From assembly GCA_037013495.1 (NCBI GenBank), contig CM072810.1:110887398-110951397 (forward strand): a stretch of DNA of 64,000 nt, read 5' to 3'. The stretch comes from Hippophae tibetana. Taxonomy: Eukaryota > Streptophyta > Magnoliopsida > Rosales > Elaeagnaceae. This document shows positions 50,106 to 62,192 of this stretch, piece by piece. Every line of letters begins with the position of its first letter. The stretch's first letter is position 1. Made by a program: the position numbers and the translations under genes. Under the pieces are notes generated by a model. It worked only from the letters and a program-made list of their open reading frames with translations. It did not search any database and was not told the origin of the DNA.

Positions 50106-52261
50106 CATACTTATACTTACTTTAAGTGTTAAATATTTTTTTGTTAATAACTTTAAATTATCACATATATTAAATATAAAAGTAAGTAGAGGGAAAAAGA
50201 AAAAGAATTTTAGTACCTTGAAGAGATGTAGAAGGGAAGAAGAAAAAAAGAAAATGAGTATGAAGCGTAATTACTCAAAACAAACTATTCTTTTGTGGTT
50301 TTGAAAACTTTTAAGCAACTATTTTTACTTAATTTCGACAAATTTTCACCCACTATTTATAGTAATATAATTTAACATAAATATATATTTATTTTGTAAT
50401 AACATATTTTATATATATCACGTATTAGTATTATATAATCAAATAATTTATAAAATAATCCTATTATGTGATATAATATAAGAAATATAAACGCAAAAGC
50501 AAATACAAACTTGTTTGTCATTTATGTTTCTACTTTCTAGCTACGACATAAGGAAATTGTATTTGCATAAATTTACAAATGTTTTTAAATCCATACCACT
50601 TATATTATATCAAATGTTAATAATATCATCTAAAAATTGAATTATTTTTATAATTTACAAAATAATTCTAACACATCACAATTATAAGAAATATGGGTTG
50701 GAAAAATTTATAATGTTAACATTTATCTATTGTACAAGTATTGTATTGTTAACAATGCTTAAATTTGTACACTTTTGTACCAACATTCTACATATTGTAA
50801 TACGTATGAATATTATATAAAAAAATGAATCATTTTTTTTAATTTTAAAATAATTTTAGATACATAATATAATATAAGATATATGAATACAATAAGTATA
50901 TATATAAAAGTAAGATACTACTTGTATGGAAAAATTGTCAAAATATTCTTTTGTTAAACTTTAAGCGTTAAGTTAATTTATTTTTAATTGATGTAATTTA
51001 TTCTTATGGATTGTTAAAAAACGTTATTTAAGTTAATAATGTGATAAAAATGTACATTTTTTAAAGTTAAAGGTAAACATTTAAATTTAATTAAAAAAAT
51101 AGCAAAAAACAGAGATAATTGAGTTGGTTGTATTTAGAAGGAAATACTTAAAATAATCAAAATATTTATTTAATAAATCAATAATTTATTAAAATAATAA
51201 AAATATTAAAATATAGGTGTTAATATTTGTCAATTTTTCATAAAAAAATTAAATAACATATTTTAGAAATAAAATGATAACCAAACCCAAAAAGGGTACA
51301 CCCGTATCGTAACCTATCTTTATTTAATAAATTTACATAGTGTCAAAAATTAAATGAAATACACAAATTACAATGATAACAGAAAACAATTATAAAAATA
51401 AAATAATCGCACTATTAACATTATTCATAATCATTACATACTTAACAACTTTATAATAAAAAAGTATTCTACTAAACGATAAAGCATTTGACGCTTTCTG
51501 GCCAGTAAAATCAAAAGTATTTAGTGTTTACATTTGAATTATGACATTTTTTCTCGATGCGTGAATTAAAGTTTAAGAAAATTATTTTTTTAAGGAAAAT
51601 TGGATGTTTGTGGTAGATATGGAGGCAAAATGTGCATGTCTATAGTTGCCAGTAGCTACTCGTTATGTTCAAGTTTCTTTCTTTCACACGTTTTCCAACA
51701 TTTAGGTTACGCTGAGGAAGGAAATTATTAGTATTTTTTTAAGGAGAAATGATGCTTTTATATATTATGGATATATGATTTAAAACTAAAAACATAAATT
51801 TTATCACTGAATTATTAGATTGAAGGAAAAATTATTAACTCAATACATGTTTTTTGGTAAATTATAACACTATTTTTTAGCAAATTACTCAAAAAAATTA
51901 TACCTGTTTTTTACTTACAAAATACAATTTTTCTTTATTTCCTTCATTTCGTCACTTCATTTATTCTTGTAAGTATATCTATTGATTCTACGCACTTATT
52001 ATTCATATTTTTCTGTTATTATGTATATAAATTTTTATATTATATATGTAGGTTTGTATTATAATATCAAGAGAAAAATATGATAATCTTGAATAACATA
52101 GAACAACATCATGGTAATTTTTCTGTTATTAATTAATATTTTATTTTTCAATTATCTGTATTATTTGTTAAACAAATTTTTTTTCCTGCTATATTATTTA
52201 ATTATCAAATACAAGTTTAATTTAAATATAATAAAAAATGAATAAATTTTGTAAAAAGAAA
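50106..52261. other. AT-rich gene-free spacer
   Basis: Nothing recognisable except a less AT-rich stretch at 51480-51720 without an open frame. Confidence 0.6.
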
Positions 52262-52296
52262 ATTAAAGTCGGTTCACGCGTTGAACCGACTTTAAT
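52262..52296. repeat. perfect 35-bp palindrome (15-bp arms, 5-nt centre)
   Basis: Arm ATTAAAGTCGGTTCA (52262-52276), centre CGCGT, arm TGAACCGACTTTAAT (52282-52296). The arms are exact inverse complements and are GC-richer than the flanks, so this is not an AT-composition artefact. Confidence 0.95.
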
Positions 52297-54420
52297 ACTT
52301 ATTTTTATAGTAGTAATTCCCCTCTTAGTCCCCTAATAGGGTCCACTCCTGCATGATAATGGGGCTCTTCTTGCATGAGATTGTATAGGACAACGATATA
52401 ATAGAACCAATGCATACTTTGTCGAGAGTAACGATATTAGCATAATTTTTTTTTAATTAATTATATTTAAATATAACGTTAATAATGAGTTGATTTAGGT
52501 TAATTCTCATACAGTGAAGAAAAATTGAATTGAATGTTTTAAATGGTTTAGGTTCAATTCAATTGGGTATTACTTAAGACTTGAATCATTGATTCGTTTT
52601 GAACACTGTTTTAGTTTAAAAAATGAAGAGAAAAATTAAAAAAAAATGAAAAAATAGATAAAATCTAATCCAATTCATAACTCAATTTAACTTAAATTTA
52701 TTTAGAAGCAATAAGGCATGTATTTAACTAGTTAGGACTTGAACTGGTCCATCATGTATCGACCAAAAAAACGTGTGTACTTACAAGGCATTCCCCCATT
52801 GTGCCAAACTTTCATGCTTAAATGCTACTATTATTAAATAAAAATATTCTTTATAAATTATTTTTATGCAGAATAAGTTATGCCAATATTATCACATTTT
52901 CTTGATATATCTATCCATTATAAAGGTTTTCCCTATTATCAAAGTTTATTTTACTAATATCAAAATAAATTTTTTATTTTTAAAATTACTTGGGCATTAA
53001 ATTATAAAAAAATTAAACTACTTAGACATTAGTCTTTATTACTATAAAAATATCAATTTCTACTAAGAAATTATATTTAGCAGTTTCAAATGAACATCTA
53101 AAGTCCAAATGGATGAGCGGACTTAGTTCACAAATTTTATAAGTTTTGTTATACTTGTATCTGCATGTTGGTTTTTTGTGTACAAAACATAGTACATGTT
53201 TGTTTTACTTAATGTATCTGTTTTTCTCTGTATAAAATTAGTAACTGTGAATCGATGATACACATACATATAATTAGGTATATTTTGTATGCAAGTATGT
53301 TTACACACATTATGAGTTTAGTTTTCATAGTGCTCATGCTAAGTGGAATGTTAGTTTTTGGTGAGTGGACGTGTGAACGAGCCAACATTTTCACTTGTAT
53401 TTTTGGTTTGTTTCGAGTGTAAGTATTTATGAAAAGTACTCAATGATTTTTGGAACGAAAATATGTGATTTTTTAGTACCTCACTACCACCTTTGGTGAG
53501 GAGGCTGGCAAGGTGGTAAATTCGAGTTTTATAAATATTTTTCATTTCTTCTTATTTGGTATTCAAAAAAATGTAGCGAAACACTATCAAATTGATATCT
53601 CGTTTTTTGTTTGGTATTAGTGATTCGTGACTATGTGAATAAAATCATACTTTTGAGTGATGAGTAATGAAAATAGTGTTTATGAATGTGTGAGTCATGT
53701 GTTGGTTGATAGTTGTCATTGTGTCACTTTTTCATCTATAAGGGTGGATTGAGCTAAGTTGTATAAATTCTCATATCTCTTGCCTGTGTGCAATAAGAGA
53801 TGATTATTGAGTATTTGTGTTCAAATGTGGTTTTGTTGATAGTCCACATTACATATTACTCGTCTTTGGTTATTGATCACACCATTTTTGGTGGTGTGGG
53901 CTTTGGAGAAGTGTCAGGTTCATGTATTGAACCAGGTTGCTATAGAGGTAGCAAACAAGAGCAATAATAAGCAGTTATGACAAGTGACCTAACTGATAGA
54001 GATATTTGAGTTTATAATTTTCTATCGAGTTGTATCTGTTTATTTTTTAGTAGATTATTTGTTATTGAGTGATAGCCTCAAGAAAATTGATGATATTACT
54101 ATATAGATAGGCTTCTATGTGGATTTATCTCGTTATATTTGTTGTTATACACAATCTATTATATAATTATGATTAGAAAGCTTATTTGTTTTGCTTAGTT
54201 ATATGATTTCTTTGATTTCTTTGTAGCATGCCTATACCTTTCTGATTATTACTTTTGCCTTTTGATCATGCATTTTTGGTATGAATCTCTAAGGAGTATG
54301 TATGTCCTTATCCTATTAATGTATGATTGTATGCTATGAAAGTAAAATCATTATTTATCGAATATGCTTTTACATACGAGGTCTTGAAGAAATTAGAAAT
54401 CCATTATAACCTTTTAGTAT
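52297..54420. other. T-rich non-coding stretch, possible decayed LTR or TE
   Basis: About 53100-54420 is less AT-rich than its surroundings and T-rich on the plus strand with many TTTG/TGTG words, resembling LTR or untranslated TE sequence. No domain, primer site or partner repeat was found. The frames at 53123-53545 (-) are short and low-complexity. Confidence 0.35.
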
Positions 54421-54424
54421 GTAT

Positions 54425-54815
54425 GACTATATTTCATGCTGTGTGATGTTTGTTTTGTTTATGCATATTGCTGGCTTGGACATGAATCTGTGAGATACAT
54501 TGTCATTAGTGTATTTATTGTAATTTTTTTCTTTTTTATTGCAAGTTGTTTTTGTTATGTGTTAAATTAAGAATGTTTTTTTGGTACTTTCTCTTGTTAA
54601 TTGCTTAATTCAAGTTGTGACTGTGTTGCATGATGTGTAATGTTTGCTTTGTTTATACACGTTGTTGGCTTAAATAAGAGTCTATGAGACACACTGTCAC
54701 TAGTGTATTTATTGCAGTTTTTTCTTTCTTATTTCAAGTTATTTTTATTATATGTTGAATTAAAAATATTGTTTTGTACTTCTGCTTGTTAATTACTTAA
54801 TTCATGTTGTAAAGT
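54425..54815. repeat. two-unit tandem repeat, period about 194 bp
   Basis: Units at about 54425-54618 and 54619-54815 share TTGCATG.TGTG.AATGTTTG.TTTGTTTAT, TGGCTT, GAGACACA/GAGATACA, TGTCA.TAGTGTATTTATTG, AAGTT.TTTTT.TTAT and TGTTAATT.CTTAATTCA in the same order. Non-coding. Confidence 0.85.
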
Positions 54816-57800
54816 TTGCTGTCGAATTGATATAGAGTTCAAAAAAAGATTTAATGGGTTAACATTTTCACCATTTATCCGGGTCTCGATTATCTATTTA
54901 AATCGAAAGGATAGTTGAGTTTTGTGTAATTATTTCCATGTATTTGAATATTCAAACTTAAATAAACTAACTCACCAACTAATAATCTAAAAAATCATTA
55001 CTATAAGGATATTAAAAAAACATTTAAAGATATTATTTTTATATTATTTATCTTGTTTTATAAAAATATAATAAAAAAGATAATATTAATATTAATATTT
55101 TATTTTTAAGTAAAATTATAATTATTATTTTTTTTATTTTTTTTAAAACATAAATAGATTAAGTAATGAGTTATTATGCCAAACTTATTTAGGGATTGAT
55201 TTGTAATCAAATATTATGATATTTAAATTCTAATCATGTTTATATAATTTTTTTTATTTGATAAAAATAAATTAGATTTTAATACCCTTTAAAAAATTAA
55301 CATATTTAAAACAAAATTAATTTACTTAATTTAAATTAATTAAATTAAAATATAATTCACTAAAAATAAAATAAATGGATCAATTAATTTATTTGAACCA
55401 TCTAACTATATTCGAACGATTATCTAAGAATTTTGTGGGCTATAGAAGCCGAATCAGTGAAGAATATCAAATCTAATTCTCATATCTATCGTTAAGAGAA
55501 GTGTGTGAACGAACTCTCAAAATTTGGAAGGATTTAGTTTGTCCTTCCCACTGTTTATTGGTCCAAACAATTCTCGCGTCTTGGGGTCTTCTATGAGAAG
55601 ATAAGGCGTTGACTACTGTTTCCTAGTTCTCTAAGTGATTATTAATTATTAATTTCTCTCATAGAATTTTTTCTAAAATTATTTTGAAGACTACAAAGTG
55701 AATAAGTATTAATTATTTTTAAAATAAATAATAATATGAAACTTTAAACAATAAAATATAATACAATATTATTTCTTTTGAAAACACAAATATATATTAA
55801 TACTTGATAAAAAATAAACAATATGATTGTTAGATAATATATTATTTTAAGAATAATGAATAATATTTTTTAAAATGTCACCATCTTATATATAATTGAC
55901 AAATACTAGTATTTTTTTTAGCCATATCTGATTCAAATCTTTCATCCTAGATACTGTTTGATAAAAAAGAAATCCAAAATAAGTATTTTCTTTTATGTTT
56001 TATTCATTCATATCCCAAATATATTAAGTACGTATAAATATATTTATATTTATATTTATATTAATTGATATGGATAATATGTTTATTATATTTTCTTAAT
56101 ATTTGTTTAAAAAAATATAAAACCAATAAAATAAACTTAACGAAACAATTAAACCTATAAAATTTAAATGTTTTATTAAACATATATATAATTAATATGA
56201 GATATTATTTATACATGCATTAATTTTAATGAAATTATTTATTATTTTTTAAAGAAAATTACCTAATAAAATGTAAGAACACCTTATATTAATGTATTAT
56301 TAATTATTTTTGTAATATATTTTTTATCAAATTATTTTCTCTCTACCAAAATTTAGATATTTAATATTTTTATAAAAAAATATATTAATCTTAAATTTCA
56401 TTAACTTAAATCATTACAAAATTGCTACTTCATGTCATTTTCATTTCGTATATTTACCATATTTCCTTAATACTGGTCGTTTATTTTTGGTACTAATTAG
56501 TTTTGACTTAGTCTTCCCAAGGAAGAAAAAGAAAGTTGCCTTGTTGATTAAGTTCCATTGATTGCGCTTGGAAGTTGGAATTTGAATCTGGGCCTACGCA
56601 AATATATAAAACCATTTTATATTATTTAAATTTAAAATATATTATATTTAATAATTTAAAATATAATATTAAAATAAAAATACAAGCATACGTTAATATT
56701 AATTATTATTCATATCATTATAACTATTACTTTATTTTGAAATGTTATTAAAATAAATAGTACTTAGTACTTTTTATCATTATAATAAAAGATATATTAT
56801 AAAATTAATAAATTTAAGATAATTGATAAAATTTATTTTATAATACCATAATTTACGTATCTAAAAAATTAATTTTTTTTTATTAAATTGAAAAAAAATT
56901 AAAGTAGTTTTAAAAATTTAAAATCATTCAAGTGAGAAAATTAAATAAATATTTTTAAGATGAATAAATTATTAAAATATATGAAAATAGAATATTTATT
57001 AAAAAAATATATTTATCTCATTATTTCGTATAATATAAATTAATATAAATTTATATGTTTATAAAAATTATTTTATATATGAAAATATTTACACATTTTA
57101 TTATAATTATATTATAATAAAAAATTACTATTGAGATCATTTTTAAAAAATAATTAAATATTTATAAATTAAGAATAATTATAAAAAATAATAATGACAT
57201 AATTAATATAATAAATATAAAATTAATTAAGTTAAAAAGTATATCGTAACAATTATAATTATTTCATATCATTAGATGGTATAGATATGCATTTAGCAAG
57301 GTTTGTTGTGTTGTATTTTATTTGTGTTTATATATTGATTGATATAATAAAAAAATTAAATTATTTTTTAAGGTAAATAATTTATAATAATATAAAGTAA
57401 TTAGTAGTGAATCCATACGTTTTTTTTAGTCATATAAGTTGAAATATGTTTTGATATTGTCTCCTTCATGTTAATTGATAGAGAGTGAATGAAAAAAAAT
57501 TTATTATTATTATATTTTAAAATTTTAAAATTAAAAGGCTTTCCTTTAATCTGTGCCTAGACGATTGCTTATATGACGTGGCCTTTGGAACGACCTTAAT
57601 TTAAAATTAGAGTTTTAATATATTTGTGAGATTTTGCTATGATAATAAATAATTATTCAAGAAAATAGTAATGATATATATATATATATATAAAATAACT
57701 CGCATTTTAAACAGATGAGATGACCATATTAGGCCCTAGTTAGATAAGGGGCTCATATTTTGTTCAACACTTATTTTTTAAATAAATGATTTATTAAAAA

Positions 57801-59650
57801 AAAATTCAAAAAGATATAAATTTTAAAAATTATTATATATTTAATTCAATATTATTAACGTATAGATAGTATCACATCACAATTTGTCATTATCTTTACT
57901 TAAATTATTATGTAATTATATTTGGTATGTATAATTTTTTCATTAATTAATAAATATTTGTAATAAAAATAAAAAATATATATTTTATTAATTAATATTA
58001 AAAAATGTTGAGTAGTTATTGAACCCTAGTTTTATTATCTAAGGAAAAAAGACTACTATATTTTCTAAGTGATTATTTGTATTAGAGTTCATTAATCTCT
58101 AATTTTTATCAATTAATTAAAATTATGCAAAATCAAATAAATATAATAATAATATATCTTTTAATATTTTTTTTAATAATAGCCTCTTCTTCTTTTTATA
58201 TGTATCTATTCCTATTTTAACTAAACTTCAAATTATATGGTGTTCATATATATTTTTATTTAGATTTTATGGATAAACATTTAGTGTTGTAGGTAAATTT
58301 TTATTTTTAATTTTTTTAATAAAAAATCTCAATTTTAAATAAAGTTTTAATTTCACCTCAGATTATTCCACAAGAAAACTACTTTTATTTAATCTTTATT
58401 TATACAATTTTTAATTAATTATTTACATTTGATAAAAGAATATCCTAATATTGTTGATCAATTCTTATCACCAATTTGGATTTATAGAAAATATTTAATG
58501 CCTTATAATAGTGTTTCGCGTTAGGTTAGAAAAGTCTTTGAGCCAACTAAGGATATTTATAATTATATTAATTAGGATGTTATGTTACAAAATTTGATAT
58601 AGTAATATTTTACATGAAACACTATAATTAAATTGATTGAAAATGATATTTAACATTTCCCAACCTTTTATCATATATGAAAAGGTGTAATCATTTATGA
58701 TACAAACAATGATATAATGTAATTACCAGAATTAATAAGTTTTTTTTAATCTCATATGATATTAAATTGTTTTCCAAGATTTACTTAAGTATTAGATCTT
58801 GAATTCGAGAGTTGGGGAGACCAGAACAAACATGTGTCAGAAAATAATTGTAATGTCTAGTTAAAAACTAACTTAAGCATCAACGTATTATCTCTGGGTC
58901 TTATTTGGATATCCTGAGACGCTTTCTGTCATCTGGTGAGTTAGCCACAGTACAAACAAACAATATAAAAATGATTTTTTATTAAATAATGAAAAATTAT
59001 ATAGAAATAATTCAAACTTGAATCTAAGGTAGTAAAGGTGTAGAATTATACTATCTAAATTACAAATATCTCATAAGTTGATTACGAGTATAATTCATGA
59101 AATATATAACCAAGTTCAATTACAATTTTTCATGTAGTTAAAGATAAAATTTGAAATTCAGTGCATATTTTATTAATTTTATGTAGCATAAGTCTTTAAA
59201 TAAACACTCATGATAGAAAATTACTTATGATACTAATAAAATTTGTTATTTACATTTATTAGAGGTATTTTTAAATCTTCAAAAAGTATTTTGCATTTCT
59301 TGGGAAAAGTACTTTCTCTTAAATTTTTTGTATTTTTTGGGAAAAATGTTGATTATTTTCATAAATAAAATATTTGTATGTAAATTTGTTTTTAAATTTG
59401 TTATAAATTCTATCAAATAAAGTTGAAAAAATGTTAAAAATTTAGATAATTATAATTTAATTATATCTGTTATAATTATAATACATAGATTACACTTATA
59501 TATTAAATAATACATATTTATAAATTTTAAATTATTCTTGTTAAAATATTTTTTCTAAAATATATGATAAAATATTAAATAAATCTTATTGATCAACGAA
59601 TATTATTAATTCTATTTATAATAGAAAATATATTTAAGATTTTTTTTAAT
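54816..59650. other. AT-rich gene-free spacer
   Basis: Small mixed-composition islands occur at 55430-55640, 56440-56600, 57540-57600 and 58800-58960, each without an open frame. Simple AT runs near 57677. No gene supported. Confidence 0.55.
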
Positions 59651-59654
59651 TACA

Positions 59655-60060
59655 TTTGTATATATTCTTTTAAACCATAGGCTGCAATTAGAATTAAGAA
59701 TATCTGTTGCTTCTGGATCTACCTCGATTAAACTTTACACCAATGACCACTTTAACATGTGGAAAAGCAGTCGCACTTTGAAGTATCTTTTCTAGAATCA
59801 CTTCTTGATTAGACGAGAACACTCTATCACCATTTACAGTATTATTTGACTTTATTCTTGATGAATTGCTTTACATAGAATCTCAAATTGAGATATTCAC
59901 AGCTCTGATATTATATAAGACTTCACAAGAGAGAGCAATTCTTATTGAAGAAGGAGAAGATAAATTAAATTTCTTGATTGTGTTGCATAATAATCGACTA
60001 CACATATTAATAGCGTCTAATATTCAATGACAACTAAGCACACTAATAAAATTGGTTAAC
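59655..60060 (-). mobile_element. copia 5' fragment: LTR, primer site and start of gag
   Basis: The minus strand at 59902-59913 reads TAATATCAGAGC, a tRNA-Met copia primer site with two G-to-A changes. To its right (59914 to about 60060) lies LTR-like sequence. To its left, after about 35 nt, the minus strand encodes a short gag-start-like stretch (NTVNGDRVFSSNQEVILEKI, about 59860-59790). The rest of the element is absent. Confidence 0.6.
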
Positions 60061-60189
60061 TAATATATATATATATATATAACGGTAATTAGTTTGATTA
60101 AAATATATGATTTAAAATGAAAAAAAAGTAAATCTTATTACCAGAACCTTTGGTTAACCACCTCTCTTATTCGTAATTAATAGGACGGG

Positions 60190-60860
60190 TTTGGGGACCC
60201 CTTCTTATATTCCCCATCTACGATTAAGGGATATGTCGGGAATTTTCGATGGAAAACAGGGACCAAATGTGAAACGTAGATACTTGTAATATTTTAAATA
60301 TTATTTTTTATTTTTAAATTTTCTTAATTTTTATTATAAAAAAAATTATAATAAAAGTAAATAATGAATAATTTGTAGTGAGAAAAATAAAATTGAATCA
60401 ATAAAAAATAAAGAAATAAATAATATTTATGTGAAGGGAAAAAAATAAAATATATAAAACTATAAATACATAATCTTTTTTATATTAAATAATATTAATA
60501 AAATTTTGTTATAAAATAGTTTAAAATAATAAAATAAATTATATAATAATTATAAGATTTTATATTTTTAGAATTTAAATAATTTTATAAAAGAAAAAGT
60601 ATTGATGTTTTATAAAATAAAATATAAGTTAAAGATGAAATATAAAATATATAATACATTATTTATGATGGGTTTAAATTTAAATGTAATTAAAAATATT
60701 AAATTTTTATATATTTATTAAAATAAGATATATAATTTTGAAAAATAGGATAAAGAATACAATCTCCGTTTTTATCAGGTTTGATATTATAAAATACGAA
60801 TTTTTTTTTCTTTATATTTCTCATTTTATTATTTTCATCTTAGGATAATTTCTGTAAGAA
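60190..60860. repeat. third copy of the 20-21.8 kb dispersed repeat
   Basis: Shares, in order and in the same orientation as copies A and B, GTAATATTTTAAATATTATTTTT, AAGTAAATAATGAATAA, ATAATATTTATGTGAA, AATATTAATA.AATTTTGTTATAAA, TTATAAGATTTTA, AAAGTATTGATGTTTTA, TATAAAATATATAATACATTATTTAT and TTATATATTTATTAAA. Truncated or diverged at its right end. Confidence 0.7.
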
Positions 60861-61094
60861 TTTCTCATATAAAAAAATTTGACAACAATATCCATAACGC
60901 ATATTTTCACATACACCAAATCTTGTACGTTTATGATTTTTTTGGTTTGGTAATTTTCTCTTAGCCATTCATTTGGGATACTGCAGGCTATTAATTTATG
61001 GACTTATTTATAAATGGCTATATGCGTGATAAAAGATATATATATATATATAAAATATGATAAAAATTTATTAAATTAAGTAATTTATATTGTT

Positions 61095-61545
61095 TAATTT
61101 CTTATATTAAAAATGTTATAATTTAATCTATTAAATTTATAAAGAAATCAAATAATGATAAATTATATTATTTTAATGATTTTTTATTAAAATATTATTA
61201 TTTTATCAAGTAATTAAACACGATTAAAACACAAATATTTAATAATAATAATATCATAATTAATATTAAAAATTTACAACAAACTTATTTTTAATATTTA
61301 TAAATTGTAATTATTTTATTAATTTTTATTTTTATTAAAATATATATTTATATAACTTTTTGTTTGAATTTTATTATTGTTTATTTTATATTAAATTTTA
61401 CTTTTTTTTATTAAAGACTCTTTAATTAAGTGATAGAAAATAATAATATTTTAAATAAAAAATCATTAAAATAATACAATTTATTCTCGATTAATTAAAG
61501 AATTAAATGACACCATTTTTAGTTTAAAAGACTAAAGTATACATA
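61095..61545. mobile_element. foldback (long-TIR, MITE-like) element, family copy 2
   Basis: The left arm (about 61095-61215) and the reverse complement of the right arm (about 61425-61545) match for about 115 bp, including an exactly shared TATTATTTTAATGATTTTTTATT block (left about 61169, right about 61470). The inner left sequence (AAATATTTAATAATAATAA after GATTAAAAC) is homologous to the element at 40865-41145, so these form one family. Confidence 0.7.
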
Positions 61546-62192
61546 TAAGTTAATCTAAAATATTTCTTTGATACCTTATCCTACAAAATATTAGTTATCT
61601 CCATCTTCAACATTAGGTCTTTAATATTCATCTCATTATATGATGGGTTACCGCTTATTAAATTTACTTTACTCAATTTTACAAAGGAATATGTCATTTA
61701 ATTTTTAGAATTGAAACACTTCAATCACATATTTTTTATTAAAGTAGGACTAAATGGTCAATTTTCTATAGTAAACAAGGATATTTTAGTCAAAATTATG
61801 TGATTAAATTATAATAATTTAAAAGATTGACTAGCTTATGTGTCCTTTTGAGCAACCAAAATGTTCAAATACATAAACAAAATTACCTCCAAGATAATTT
61901 TTCCTTATAAAAGCATAGCATTTCTGCAATAACACAACTAAGTAATATTACACCAAAAAGTTTCGTGAATTTACGGCTCAAATAATACAATGATTTCAAA
62001 TATTCACACTCAAATGCATTCCTTGTGAATTGAAACCATTTTCTCATAACCATTACTTTCCCTTATTTATTTGTAAATTGTAACAAATTATTTCTTCACT
62101 TGAGATTCTAAGAATTTTGATTTCTGAATCTCCAAGACAAATATCTTAGCTCGAGATAACTTACCGCAACCATAATTAATTACATGAAAGAT
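61546..62192. other. spacer and probable TPT 3' UTR
   Basis: About 61900-62192 has mixed composition and directly follows the TPT stop codon on the minus strand, so it is likely its 3' UTR. No separate gene is visible. Confidence 0.5.

Noticed and set aside
53123..53545. Three minus-strand frames of 61-64 codons
   Set aside because: Overlapping, low-complexity and with no motif. Nothing marks one of them as coding.
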